The translations under genes and the position numbers were made by a program. DNA of 64,000 nt from Dethiothermospora halolimnae (GTDB lineage: Bacteria; Bacillota; Clostridia; Tissierellales; VENL01): contig NZ_JBAKFX010000007.1 of assembly GCF_037577855.1 (NCBI RefSeq), positions 62,001 through 126,000 of the forward strand, read 5' to 3'. The notes under the pieces were generated by a model. It worked only from the letters and a program-made list of their open reading frames with translations. It was not told where the DNA came from and did no database searches. This document shows positions 7,918 to 16,816 of the stretch, piece by piece. The number at the start of each line of letters is the position of its first letter. Within the stretch, counting starts at the first letter, position 1.

Positions 7918-8616
7918 ATGAAAAATAAAAAAATACTTATAATCTTTTGTATGATACTGGCTTTATCTCTTATAGTTAGCTGTAATGAAGAAAAAGTTCT
8001 AGAAGAAACATCAACAAAGAATGAAAATGATAGTATTAATAGTAATGAAAAAGAAGAATCCAGTGAAAATAAAGATTTGACTAAAGAAGAGAAAGTAATA
8101 AATAATGGTTCTATAGAGCCTTTCAATTCTGGTGATGCTAAAGTAAAAGATGTAGTCATTGGAGATATTTTAGATAAAGTAAATAGTAAGATTGGACCTG
8201 CCAATGAAATTGAAGATATGAATGAGGAAGACTTTGGTGATACAATAAAAATCAATAATTATGATTTTGGTAAATTAGAGTTTTCTAAAGGAGAAGATGG
8301 AAAGTTCTATTTATATAGAATTATTATACAAAATGATAATGTAATAGGTCCTAGGGAAATTAAAGTAGGAGATAGTGTTGAAACAGTACTGAGCAAGTTT
8401 CCTAATGATAATAATGATAAAAAAGACGGTATGAGGGTTTTATATGGTGGAGATTACGAATCTAATGGGTCAGGAATTTTATATTATGACGAAGATGATA
8501 ATATATCCCTTATAAACTATATACATGGACAAGGGGGATTTGGTTCATATGGTATGAAATTAAGTATAGAGAATAATAAAGTAAAAGATATGGATATTAT
8601 GGTTCAAATTAACTAA
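7918..8616 (+). CDS. Hypothetical lipoprotein with acidic linker
   Basis: A 232-residue protein with a lipoprotein signal peptide (lipobox LIVSC), an acidic Ser/Asn/Glu-rich linker to about residue 65, and a C-terminal domain containing two repeats of the kind DVVIGDILDKVNSKIG and EIKVGDSVETVLSKFP. That 'GDS-x-x-x-V-x-x-KFG/P' pattern is common in small secreted domains of Firmicutes and recalls the BamE/SmpA-like fold. The role is unknown. It has a GTAGGAG site and lies 23 bp before dcd, possibly in the same transcript. Confidence 0.65.
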   Translation: MKNKKILIIFCMILALSLIVSCNEEKVLEETSTKNENDSINSNEKEESSENKDLTKEEKVINNGSIEPFNSGDAKVKDVVIGDILDKVNSKIGPANEIEDMNEEDFGDTIKINNYDFGKLEFSKGEDGKFYLYRIIIQNDNVIGPREIKVGDSVETVLSKFPNDNNDKKDGMRVLYGGDYESNGSGILYYDEDDNISLINYIHGQGGFGSYGMKLSIENNKVKDMDIMVQIN

Positions 8617-8639
8617 CATTAAAGGAGATGAAATAAATT

Positions 8640-9170
8640 ATGATACTTTCAGGAAAAGAAATAAAAAATAGACAAGGTAATGAAATAATAATAAAACCAT
8701 TTAATGAAAAACAACTTAATCCCAATAGTTATAATTTAAGGTTAGATGATGAGTTATTAGTATATGAAGAAGAGGTCTTAGACATGAAAAGGGAAAATAA
8801 GACAAAAAAGCTAATAATACCACCGGAAGGAATAGTATTAAAACCAGGGAAGCTTTATTTAGGAAGGACTATGGAATATACAGAAACTGATAAATATGTT
8901 CCCATGCTAGAAGGAAGGTCATCAATAGGAAGGTTAGGTTTATTTGTTCATGTAACAGCAGGCTTTGGAGATGTTGGATTTAGTGGATATTGGACCTTGG
9001 AGATATTTTGTGTACAGCCTATAAGAATATATCCAGAAGTGGAAATATGTCAAGTTTATTACCATAGTATAGAAGGGGATTATGATAAATATAAAAGTGG
9101 TAAGTATCAAAATAATAAGGGGATTCAACCCAGTTTACTATTTAAAGACTTTGAAAATAGAGAGTTTTAA
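8640..9170 (+). CDS. dcd: dCTP deaminase
   Basis: The protein (176 residues) belongs to the dCTP deaminase/dUTPase family. It has the N-terminal ILSGKEI, the SYNLRLDDEL segment, the nucleotide-binding GRSSIGRLGLFVHVTAGFGD stretch and the catalytic-Glu motif GFSGYWTLEI. It would convert dCTP to dUTP on the way to dTMP. Some members also hydrolyse dUTP; sequence reading cannot separate the two forms. Its strong AAAGGAGATG site lies about nine bases before the ATG. Confidence 0.9.
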   Translation: MILSGKEIKNRQGNEIIIKPFNEKQLNPNSYNLRLDDELLVYEEEVLDMKRENKTKKLIIPPEGIVLKPGKLYLGRTMEYTETDKYVPMLEGRSSIGRLGLFVHVTAGFGDVGFSGYWTLEIFCVQPIRIYPEVEICQVYYHSIEGDYDKYKSGKYQNNKGIQPSLLFKDFENREF

Positions 9171-9219
9171 GTTAAGGTTATAAAATGCTTATAATCTTAA
9201 CGAGGAGGGACGGTTAAAG

Positions 9220-9462
9220 ATGAGTTTTATAATAGGAATAAGAATGGTTTTATTAATACTAATCATAATATTCCCAATATATATTATAGGAAAATCTTTT
9301 AAAAAAGGTTCTGAAGTTAAAAAGATGCTTATGGGAATAGAGATGACATTAGTTGGTGGAATATTAGTAATTGATTCAAATATGGATTTAGAAGAGGTTG
9401 GATATCTTATTATGTTTTTAGGCTTTATTGTCACCTTGGTAGGGTTTAATGAGAGGAAATAA
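9220..9462 (+). CDS. Small membrane protein, 80 residues
   Basis: Two or three hydrophobic stretches (about residues 4-22, 38-52 and 61-76) separated by short charged loops. GAGGAGGG precedes the ATG. No known family is recognised. It sits between dcd and polX and may share a transcript with dcd. Confidence 0.6.
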   Translation: MSFIIGIRMVLLILIIIFPIYIIGKSFKKGSEVKKMLMGIEMTLVGGILVIDSNMDLEEVGYLIMFLGFIVTLVGFNERK

Positions 9463-9481
9463 CACTTTTATCTAGTAATTA

Positions 9482-9545
9482 TTTCTAGGCTATCTCTTTG
9501 GGTATAATAAAAGTAAGAGATAGATTTATAAAATAAGTCTAGAAA
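9482..9545. other. Nested dyads between small membrane gene and polX
   Basis: TTTCTAG (9482-9488) and CTATCTCTT (9490-9498) are complementary to AAGAGATAG (9515-9523) and CTAGAAA (9539-9545), giving a two-part stem around GGGTATAATAAAAG. It may be an attenuator or a terminator; there is no T tract after it. Confidence 0.4.
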
Positions 9546-9558
9546 TAGGAGGTAGCAT

Positions 9559-11286
9559 ATGCCGGTTCATAATAGTGAAATCAGTGATATATTCGGTAAA
9601 ATGGCAGATTTATTAGAGATAAAGGGAGCCAATCAATTTAGAGTACGTGCCTATAGAAATGGTGCATTATCTATATCGAACCTTTCTAAAAGTCTTAGAA
9701 ATATGGTTTCAGAAGGTGTAGATTTAACTGATATTGAAGGTATAGGCAAGGATCTTTCAGATAAAATTAAGGAAATTATAGAAACAGGATATCTAGAAGA
9801 ACTTCAAGAACTGGAGTTGGAGTTTCCCGGTGGACTTATCGATATACTAAAAATTCAAGGCTTAGGACCTAAGAAGGTAAAGGTTTTATATGATGAATTA
9901 AACATAGGTAATGTAGATGAATTAAGAAAAGCAGCTGAAAATAATGATATTAGAAAACTATCGGGGTTTGGAGCTAAAACAGAAGAAAACATATTGGATG
10001 GAATAAAAGCTAGGGAAGAAAAAGGAGAAGATAAGAGATTTCTATTTGCCAAGGCTGAAGAATTTATATTATCATTAACTGAATACATAAAGGGTATTAA
10101 TGGGGTAAATAAAGTCACTGTGGCAGGGAGTTATAGAAGAAGGAAGGAAACTATAGGGGATATAGATATTTTAGTAACATGTAAGGATAGAGATATAGTT
10201 ATGGATAAATTTACTAACTATGAAGATGTGAATAAAGTAGTATCCCAGGGAAATACAAAGTCGACTATAATATTGAATTCAGGTCTTCAAGTGGATCTTA
10301 GGGTAGTAGATGGAGAAAGTTATGGTTCCGCCTTATTATATTTTACAGGATCGAAGGCCCATAATGTTGTATTAAGAAGCATTGCTAAGGATAAGGGATT
10401 AAAGGTAAGTGAATATGGAATATTTAAAGGGGATAAAAATCTTGCCAGTAAAACTGAAGAGAGTGTATATAAAAAGTTAGGGTTATCCTATATAGTTCCT
10501 GAATTAAGGGAAAACAATGGAGAAGTGGAAGCTTCTAAAAATAATCAACTACCTAAATTAGTGGAACTTAATGATATAAAGGGTGACCTTCAGATGCATA
10601 GTCATTATAGTGATGGCAGTAATACCATAAGGGAGATGGTTGAAGCTGCTAGAAAAATGGGGTATGAATATATAGCCATTACAGATCACTCAAAGAGGGT
10701 TACCATGGCTGGAGGATTAAAAAGAGATGATGTATTAAAACAACTTGAAGAGATAAATAAATTAAACGAAGAATATGATGATATAACTATTTTGAAGTCC
10801 ATAGAAGTAGATATATTAAAGGATGGAACATTAGATTTATCCGATGATATATTAAAGGAGTTGGACTTAACCGTTTGTTCTACCCATTATAATAGAAATC
10901 TAAGTAGAGAAGAGCAAACTAAAAGAATATTGGCTGCCATGGAAAATCCATATTTTAACATATTGGCCCATCCAACTGGAAGAATAATTGGTAAAAGGGG
11001 AGAAATAGATGTGGATATGGAGAAAATTATAGAATCAGCTAAGAAAAATAATTGTTTTTTAGAGATAAATGCCTATCCAAAACGTCTTGACTTATCAGAT
11101 AACTACTGTAGGTTGGCTAGAGAGATGGGTTTGAAACTTTCAATTTCTACCGATGCCCACTCTATAAATGATCTTAATAATATGATTTATGGAATTAATC
11201 AAGCTAGAAGGGGATGGCAAAGACCGGAGGATATAATAAATACACGGAGTCTTAAGGAGTTACTTCAATTATTGAAAAAGGATTAA
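9559..11286 (+). CDS. polX: PolX family DNA polymerase with PHP domain
   Basis: A 575-residue two-domain bacterial PolX. The N-terminal half has helix-hairpin-helix elements (EGIGKDLSDKIKEII, IQGLGPKKVK) and the polymerase active site GSYRRRKETIGDIDILV around residues 190-206 with two catalytic Asp. The C-terminal PHP phosphoesterase, from about residue 340, has HSHYSDGS, HPTGR and STDAHS metal-binding motifs and supplies 3'-5' exonuclease activity. It is a repair gap-filling enzyme, like B. subtilis YshC. It converges on gerAC with a shared terminator. Confidence 0.95.
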   Translation: MPVHNSEISDIFGKMADLLEIKGANQFRVRAYRNGALSISNLSKSLRNMVSEGVDLTDIEGIGKDLSDKIKEIIETGYLEELQELELEFPGGLIDILKIQGLGPKKVKVLYDELNIGNVDELRKAAENNDIRKLSGFGAKTEENILDGIKAREEKGEDKRFLFAKAEEFILSLTEYIKGINGVNKVTVAGSYRRRKETIGDIDILVTCKDRDIVMDKFTNYEDVNKVVSQGNTKSTIILNSGLQVDLRVVDGESYGSALLYFTGSKAHNVVLRSIAKDKGLKVSEYGIFKGDKNLASKTEESVYKKLGLSYIVPELRENNGEVEASKNNQLPKLVELNDIKGDLQMHSHYSDGSNTIREMVEAARKMGYEYIAITDHSKRVTMAGGLKRDDVLKQLEEINKLNEEYDDITILKSIEVDILKDGTLDLSDDILKELDLTVCSTHYNRNLSREEQTKRILAAMENPYFNILAHPTGRIIGKRGEIDVDMEKIIESAKKNNCFLEINAYPKRLDLSDNYCRLAREMGLKLSISTDAHSINDLNNMIYGINQARRGWQRPEDIINTRSLKELLQLLKKD

Positions 11287-11314
11287 AATCTATCTTCATA
11301 GATTTTAATCCTTT
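11277..11314. terminator. Bidirectional terminator between polX and gerAC
   Basis: A 17-bp stem (AAAGGATTAAAATCTAT and its complement) with a CTTC loop overlaps both stop codons and serves both converging genes. Confidence 0.85.
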
Positions 11315-12537
11315 ATTGACTCAAGGTCAGGTGGTCTTAATTGCTTTCCAAAATCTGTTATTGTCACATCTATACTTAAGTTGACTTCGGCCTTTGGATA
11401 ACTTTTCATCCAATCATAGTCTATGTATTCCTTTGTAGTACTGAAATGTTTTCTGGCTTCTAAAGACCAGGCAAAGGGTTCCATTTTAAAATCATATTGG
11501 GTTCTTTCTATAAATTTATTAAACTTATGTCTTAAATTTTTTTCTATAGATTTTTTTAGTAGTTCCCTGTTCTTTATATTAGTTACATAATTAATCATAC
11601 TAGGTATGGCAATAAGCCTTATTTCAAAAGAAACAGTAATATCTATTTTAGGTATATCGGTATTTAAGTCCATTTTGATATTTGGTTCGTGGCTTCTTTT
11701 TACGAGACAAGTTATTTTTCGATTATCATCTAGAGGATCAGGATATGTTGCAAGCATTGAATTGTTTTTAAAGGCCGGTCTTAAAAAATGGGATATCCTT
11801 GTTTCTTCTCCTGTCATAAGACCGATCATCTTTCCTTCCTTAAATGCAGCTGAGCCCATCATTTGAATAAAGTTATCATTTTTTATGGGGAGCTGTCCTG
11901 CTACATACTTGTCTTCACAACCGTAGGCAGGGGGAGGTGATTTTTTAGTTGTTCCATAAATAGCTAAGAATACCCCGGCATCTCCCTCTGTCAATTGTAG
12001 AAATTTATGTATAGTTGATTTAGATAATGATCCTGTTTCCTCGCCCCTTTTAGCTATAAAATCATAAAATTTATGGGGTCTAGTTATTAGCTGAGGGTCA
12101 TTATTAATTATAAAATCCCTGGCATTTTCTTTAGATACTATAAAAAAAATATCCCTTTGAATCTCCCTTTCCCTTATTGCAGATTCCAGCAATGGAAAAA
12201 AATCATCAGACCTTGCAAGTTCTTCACTAACCACAAGTGTTCTTGTATGGGAAAAGGTTGGTCTTCTGGTTATAGACGAGCTAATCATATTTTTAGATGA
12301 TATTATATCGGGAGCTATTACAGTTACTACTTCTGATGTTGGCTCTTTTTCTGACATTCCTGTTATATTACCTCCTCCCCCTTGGGGATTTTCAATTTCA
12401 TATGTAACGGATACATTGTCTCCCTTGGCTTTATCTAATCCAATAACAATAATATAGGCCTGTTCTTCTAGCTCGATTCTATCCCAGCAACCTGTAAGTA
12501 ATATCATAAATATTATTAAGATAATAAGCTTTTTCAA
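11305..12537 (-). CDS. gerAC: Spore germination lipoprotein, GerAC/Ger(x)C family
   Basis: The C subunit of a nutrient germinant receptor. It has a lipoprotein signal with lipobox LLTGC, immediately followed by the family signature CWDRIELEEQAYIIVIGLD. Length 410 residues, normal. TTG is the start, behind GGGGAGGTG, and overlaps the gerAB stop by four bases. Final gene of the gerA-type operon; the protein would sit on the outer face of the spore inner membrane. Confidence 0.93.
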   Translation of the reverse strand: MKKLIILIIFMILLTGCWDRIELEEQAYIIVIGLDKAKGDNVSVTYEIENPQGGGGNITGMSEKEPTSEVVTVIAPDIISSKNMISSSITRRPTFSHTRTLVVSEELARSDDFFPLLESAIREREIQRDIFFIVSKENARDFIINNDPQLITRPHKFYDFIAKRGEETGSLSKSTIHKFLQLTEGDAGVFLAIYGTTKKSPPPAYGCEDKYVAGQLPIKNDNFIQMMGSAAFKEGKMIGLMTGEETRISHFLRPAFKNNSMLATYPDPLDDNRKITCLVKRSHEPNIKMDLNTDIPKIDITVSFEIRLIAIPSMINYVTNIKNRELLKKSIEKNLRHKFNKFIERTQYDFKMEPFAWSLEARKHFSTTKEYIDYDWMKSYPKAEVNLSIDVTITDFGKQLRPPDLESIKD

Positions 12538-13631
12538 TTGGAAACACCTCCCCTAACTTTAGATATTACCCAAAGAATTATAGGTAATAGTAAAAATACA
12601 ATCCATAAATCAGATGATATAGCTATACTTTTTAAAGCATATACACTTTCTACTGTATTCCTAGGGATTAATCCTACCATAATATATAATGCTGTTATAG
12701 GTATTAATAGTGGTTCAAATTCTTTTAGATTTAAAGTATGACCTAAAGTGGCTGTAGTTAAATAAATAAAAAAGGAATACCTTATCATAGATGATGCAAT
12801 CCAAAATAATAAAAAAATCATTTCTAGATTCACCAAAAATCTATCGGTTTCAATAAGCATAGTTAACTGCTGAAATGGAAAAGCAATCATTGTTATAGTT
12901 GGATAGTCAAAAACAACTATATAGACTAGGAAAAAGATAGTTACTTCTAAAGCTGTTATAACTATTGAAAGTAAACTGGCTTTTTTAAAAATTTTATAGC
13001 TTTTCACAAAGGGATAGATCATTCCTAGAAAGATCAATTCAACTAAAAAGCCGCTATAATGAAAGGACTGTCTTATTATTTCTAGTTTACCTGGGCCCCA
13101 CAATGGAAATATCATACTTAAGTCCATATTCTTCCAAGATAATAAGATTACAAGTACTAGCCCCAATTTAGAGAATAAAATAATAAACCAAGCCAACCGA
13201 CCTATAGTTTCAAAACCTCTACTAGCAATAAACCAAACACCTATAAATATAAATGTAAATATTATTGGCATAGGTGTATTGGATAGGAAGAGAGAATGTA
13301 TAGTGTGTACATAGTTTCTACTCCTTAAAGCACCAGCCATAAGACTAAATAAAAATAAAAATATCCCAATTAAAAAACCCATATATTTACCTACTAAACT
13401 ACGTATTATTTCCATTAAGTTTTCGGTTTTATATTTATTTAATAAGGATAAAAGAAAAAAATAAGGGATAGAAATAATTGTACTTGCTATTAATGGAACC
13501 ATCCATGTGGAGAATTGAGTTCTTTTAAAAAAAATCATAGGGGTCATATCCGATAGTTCAAACCCAAGTAAAATTAACAGAATAGATAGAAACTCTTTAA
13601 AATCTATTTTATCTCTTTTTAATACTGTCAT
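12534..13631 (-). CDS. gerAB: Spore germination permease, GerAB/endospore permease family
   Basis: The B subunit of the germinant receptor, an amino acid/polyamine-type membrane protein with about ten membrane segments (365 residues). Family features include the N-terminal ELSDMTPMIF region and GFETIGR. It probably binds the germinant, whose identity cannot be read from sequence. AGGTG precedes the ATG. It lies 30 bp after gerAA and overlaps gerAC. Confidence 0.92.
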   Translation of the reverse strand: MTVLKRDKIDFKEFLSILLILLGFELSDMTPMIFFKRTQFSTWMVPLIASTIISIPYFFLLSLLNKYKTENLMEIIRSLVGKYMGFLIGIFLFLFSLMAGALRSRNYVHTIHSLFLSNTPMPIIFTFIFIGVWFIASRGFETIGRLAWFIILFSKLGLVLVILLSWKNMDLSMIFPLWGPGKLEIIRQSFHYSGFLVELIFLGMIYPFVKSYKIFKKASLLSIVITALEVTIFFLVYIVVFDYPTITMIAFPFQQLTMLIETDRFLVNLEMIFLLFWIASSMIRYSFFIYLTTATLGHTLNLKEFEPLLIPITALYIMVGLIPRNTVESVYALKSIAISSDLWIVFLLLPIILWVISKVRGGVSN

Positions 13632-13661
13632 TAGTTACACCTACTATCATTTATATTTTCT

Positions 13662-15197
13662 TTACTTTATTTTTTTATTGGATTTAAAGGGGTTTAGCCA
13701 TCTTTTCCATACAGGGGCTCTTAAGATGGTATTAGTTGGTGATTTGGTATAGGGTGCCAGTGGTGAAAAGTAAGGAACATCGAAGGACTTTATTGATAAC
13801 ATATAAGCAAATAAACATATAAGTCCCACTGATATGCCTATAAATCCCATGGTAGCTGCTAGGGCTGTTATCCCAAATCTAAGGATTCGTATACTAAAAT
13901 TTAGACTGGTATCAGCAATAGCAAAAGAAGATATAGCAGTTATACCAACTATAATTATCATTATTGGACTAACTATGTTTGCATCAACGGCAGCTTGACC
14001 TAATATTAGCGCACCTACTATTCCAACTGTTGGACCTATTGGAGAAGGAACACGGATACCAGCTTCCCTTACTAATTCAAAAGACACCTCCATTATTAAA
14101 ACCTCAACTAAAGCGGGAAAAGGAACAGTTTCTCTAGAACCTGCAATAGATATAAGAAGATCCAGTGGTATTAGTTCTTCATGAAAATTTGTCATAGCTA
14201 TATAGGAAGCTGGGGCTAATAATGATATAAAGATGGCAAAAAGCCTTATTATTCTTAGAAAGTTTCCATATGCCCATCTTTCATAGGTATCCTCAGCTGT
14301 ATGGAAAAAAGACCAAAAAGTAGCGGGTGCTACTAAACAAGCAGGTGTATTATCGGATAATATAACTATATTTCCTTCCTTTAAAAAATGAGCTGCTCTA
14401 TCGGGCCTTTCAGTATATAAAAGAGAAGGAAATAAAGAATAGGGTCTTTCTTCTATGTGTTGCTCTAGTATTGAAACTGATTTTATGCCATCAACCTTTA
14501 TTTCTTTTATCCTATTTTTAATGTTTTCAATAAGTTTTGGTTCTGTTACATCTTTTATATACATCACCGATATATCAGTTGATGATGTTTCTCCAATAAT
14601 AAGGGTTTCTGTTATAAGATTTCTATTTCTTAATTGTTTTCTTATTAGAGATCGATTAACTTCTTGAGATTCAGCAAAAGACTCGTGGGGGCCCTTTATA
14701 ACAACTTCATTTTCAGCCTTAGATATATTTCGATACTCAAATCCTGTGGCAACGATACTAAGGGCTTCTTTATAACCATCTATAAGTACCACAACATGTC
14801 CTTTAAGTAGGTCCTCTGATATTACTTTTAAATTATTGAACCTATTGCTTTCTATAGTAGTAAGGATTTTCTTTTCAATATCTGATAATGGGATCTTAGT
14901 AGATATACTTATATTTTTCCACATCAATGGTTTTATAATGTGTTCTTCGATTTTTTCTTTTTTAACCATACCATTTAGATAAAAAAGCATTGCGTCTTTA
15001 TTTAGTGATTTTATGTAGAGATCTTTTATTGTAAAGTCTATATTTGTAGGATAAGAAAAAAGTTCCTTTAGTTTATCTGAATTGTCTTTTAGATTTGAAG
15101 TGAGTTTGATTTTATTGAGGGGAAGACCTATTTTTTGTGTTGACTGGGATTTTTCATTCTTTTTATGTTCATTAAAGAATGAAAAAAGTTTTTTCAT
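13662..15197 (-). CDS. gerAA: Spore germination protein, GerAA/SpoVAF family
   Basis: The A subunit, 511 residues, with a large soluble N-terminal domain (about 1-250) and four or five C-terminal membrane segments. GerAA hallmarks are seen: EERPYSLFPSLLYTERPDR, the motif FHEELIPLDLL, and PFPALVEVLIME followed by SPIGPTVGIVG. ATG 15197 is preferred because GGAAAGG lies eight bases upstream; the GTG at 15206 overlaps that site. First gene of the gerAA-AB-AC operon and the main evidence for endospore formation. Confidence 0.93.
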   Translation of the reverse strand: MKKLFSFFNEHKKNEKSQSTQKIGLPLNKIKLTSNLKDNSDKLKELFSYPTNIDFTIKDLYIKSLNKDAMLFYLNGMVKKEKIEEHIIKPLMWKNISISTKIPLSDIEKKILTTIESNRFNNLKVISEDLLKGHVVVLIDGYKEALSIVATGFEYRNISKAENEVVIKGPHESFAESQEVNRSLIRKQLRNRNLITETLIIGETSSTDISVMYIKDVTEPKLIENIKNRIKEIKVDGIKSVSILEQHIEERPYSLFPSLLYTERPDRAAHFLKEGNIVILSDNTPACLVAPATFWSFFHTAEDTYERWAYGNFLRIIRLFAIFISLLAPASYIAMTNFHEELIPLDLLISIAGSRETVPFPALVEVLIMEVSFELVREAGIRVPSPIGPTVGIVGALILGQAAVDANIVSPIMIIIVGITAISSFAIADTSLNFSIRILRFGITALAATMGFIGISVGLICLFAYMLSIKSFDVPYFSPLAPYTKSPTNTILRAPVWKRWLNPFKSNKKIK

Positions 15198-15339
15198 AAT
15201 AAACACCTTTCCTTTAATTGAGTTTAAAAACTTATTTAAATCCTTATTTCCATTTTTAACATATAAATGAAATCATATACTGAGAAGATTGGTAGACATA
15301 ATATAGATTGTGTTTCACTAAAGTGAATAATAAAAAGTC

Positions 15340-15370
15340 TTGACCTTAACCCTAGGCTAAGGTTTATAAT
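15340..15370 (+). promoter_or_regulatory. MerR-type promoter, 19-bp spacer with operator dyad
   Basis: TTGACC (15340-15345) and TATAAT (15365-15370) are separated by 19 bp instead of 17. The spacer carries the dyad ACCTTA-N9-TAAGGT (15343-15363). This is the classic architecture of promoters activated by MerR-family regulators, which untwist the over-long spacer. The adjacent gene encodes such a regulator, so autoregulation is likely. Confidence 0.8.
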
Positions 15371-15375
15371 TAAAT

Positions 15376-15416
15376 AAAACCTGGGACAAAGGGACTGTCC
15401 CTTTGTCCCAGGTTTT
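15376..15416. repeat. 19-bp GGGACAAAGGGA-type hairpin at the transcript 5' end
   Basis: Perfect arms 15376-15394 and 15398-15416 around a CTG loop, with AAAA/TTTT outer edges. Related GGGACA-TGTCCC hairpins are scattered in many Firmicutes. It begins about six bases after the -10 box, so it would sit at the extreme 5' end of the merR-like transcript, just before its ribosome binding site. Confidence 0.75.
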
Positions 15417-15440
15417 ACTAAATTAGAGAGGGGTAAAATT

Positions 15441-16487
15441 TTGAGAGAAAAATATAGTATAAAAGAAGTGGCGGATTTGTTTAGTATTAAATCAAATAAA
15501 TTAAGGTTTTATGAGAAAAAGGGGTTAATAAGCCCTAAGAGGGATCCTAAAAATGATTATAGATATTTTGATAATGAAGATATATTAAAAATACACACAA
15601 TACTTATGTATAGAGCCCTTGATACTCCATTAAAAGATATTAAAGATATCATGGAGAACACATTTAAAGACAATATATTAGAGCACTTTTATAAACAATG
15701 GGAAGTAACCAATGATAAGATTCATAAATTAAGACTTATTAAAGATTCTATGGAAAATATAATGGATGCTATATATGAATGTGAAAATAAAAATTATCAT
15801 GATATAATAGTAGAAAATGGAAAAGAAATAAAGAGGATATATGAAATAAAGGATAATTGGGAAGATAAGTGGGATTTTGATGGATGGGCAAATGTTTATG
15901 ATGATTTTGTAGAAAAAGATCCAAGTTCATTAAAGATGTATAAAGAATATGATAATTTATTAAAAACTGTTTATCAGAATTCTATAAAAGGACAGGATAA
16001 AAACATTAAAATATTAGATATAGGTGTGGGAACAGGCAATCTTTCTTGTAAATATCTAGAAGGTGAATATGATATTGTTGGCATTGATCAGTCAAGGGAA
16101 ATGTTAAATAAGGCAAAACAAAAGTTTCCCAAGTTAAAGTTAAGGCTAGGAGAATTTTTAAAGATACCCTTTGAAAATAAAAAGTTTGATGTTATAGTGT
16201 CCACATATGCTTTTCATCACCTAAATGAAGATGAGAAAAAAATAGCCATAAAGGAAATGTTACGGGTCCTTAAGGACGATGGTAAAATAGTTATAGGAGA
16301 CTTAATGTTTAAAGATAATAGATCAAAGCAGAGGATAATGAGAGATTTAAATGAAAAGCAGATTATGGAAATAGAAGATGAGTATTATTCAAATGTAGAT
16401 ATGTTAGAAAATGAGTTTGAGAAATATGGTAGAGAGATTAGTATAATAAAGGTTGATAGGTTGGTATATATAGTTGAAGTTAAATGA
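15441..16487 (+). CDS. MerR regulator fused to class I SAM methyltransferase
   Basis: A 348-residue fusion. Residues 1-70 form a MerR winged helix (YSIKEVADLFSIKSNKLRFY, then NDYRYF), followed by a dimerisation coil to about 135. Residues 150-348 are a SAM-dependent methyltransferase with motif I ILDIGVGTGNLS near residue 192, the acidic VGIDQS, and FDVIVSTYAFHHL. The enzyme half is in the place where MerR proteins carry an effector domain, so it may sense or modify a small molecule and switch the promoter. TTG start behind GAGAGGGG. The substrate is unknown. No separate target gene is obvious apart from the small membrane gene downstream. Confidence 0.85.
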   Translation: MREKYSIKEVADLFSIKSNKLRFYEKKGLISPKRDPKNDYRYFDNEDILKIHTILMYRALDTPLKDIKDIMENTFKDNILEHFYKQWEVTNDKIHKLRLIKDSMENIMDAIYECENKNYHDIIVENGKEIKRIYEIKDNWEDKWDFDGWANVYDDFVEKDPSSLKMYKEYDNLLKTVYQNSIKGQDKNIKILDIGVGTGNLSCKYLEGEYDIVGIDQSREMLNKAKQKFPKLKLRLGEFLKIPFENKKFDVIVSTYAFHHLNEDEKKIAIKEMLRVLKDDGKIVIGDLMFKDNRSKQRIMRDLNEKQIMEIEDEYYSNVDMLENEFEKYGREISIIKVDRLVYIVEVK

Positions 16488-16526
16488 AATTAGGAAATAT
16501 TGAGAAATTTATCAGGAGGGTTAATT

Positions 16527-16691
16527 GTGGATATTCTTATAAGTTTAAACTTTGCTATTTTTATATTTTTAAGTTTAATAATTAATAGTAGAGTTATAGA
16601 GAAAAAATCAGTTATTTGGTTTTGTATTATATTAGCTACTATATCATCTTTTTTTGTTGCTTTTTCATTTATGTTAATAGCAGGATCTTAG
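16527..16691 (+). CDS. Small membrane protein, 54 residues
   Basis: Begins MDILISLNFAIFIFLSLI from GTG 16527, which stands seven bases after AGGAGG; the longer frame from 16500 would translate that site. Two hydrophobic helices separated by a short basic loop (SRVIEKKS). It lies 39 bp after the MerR-methyltransferase gene and is probably co-transcribed. Unknown function. Confidence 0.6.
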   Translation: MDILISLNFAIFIFLSLIINSRVIEKKSVIWFCIILATISSFFVAFSFMLIAGS

Positions 16692-16778
16692 CTATAAATT
16701 ATACTTGTGTATCTGGAGGATTTTTAATCTCCTCAAGTCTGTCTTTTAATCACATTTTTCCTTGCTTTGTCAATGCTC

Positions 16779-16799
16779 TGGGGGATTCGTAATCCCCCA
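16779..16799. repeat. Module B hairpin (single copy of mosaic repeat)
   Basis: TGGGGGATTCGTAATCCCCC plus a final A. The same hairpin occurs at about 41826, 42948, 46924, 47196 and 56731. Here it stands alone at the convergent end of two genes. A second small hairpin, GGAGGATTTTTAATCTCC, lies around 16714-16733. Confidence 0.7.
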
Positions 16800-16816
16800 A
16801 CTAATTTAAAACTTTA

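Noticed and set aside
15207..15330. Sigma-G or sigma-F promoter for the gerA operon
   Set aside because: A forespore promoter is expected, but I could not place a convincing -35 and -10 pair with correct spacing on the minus strand.
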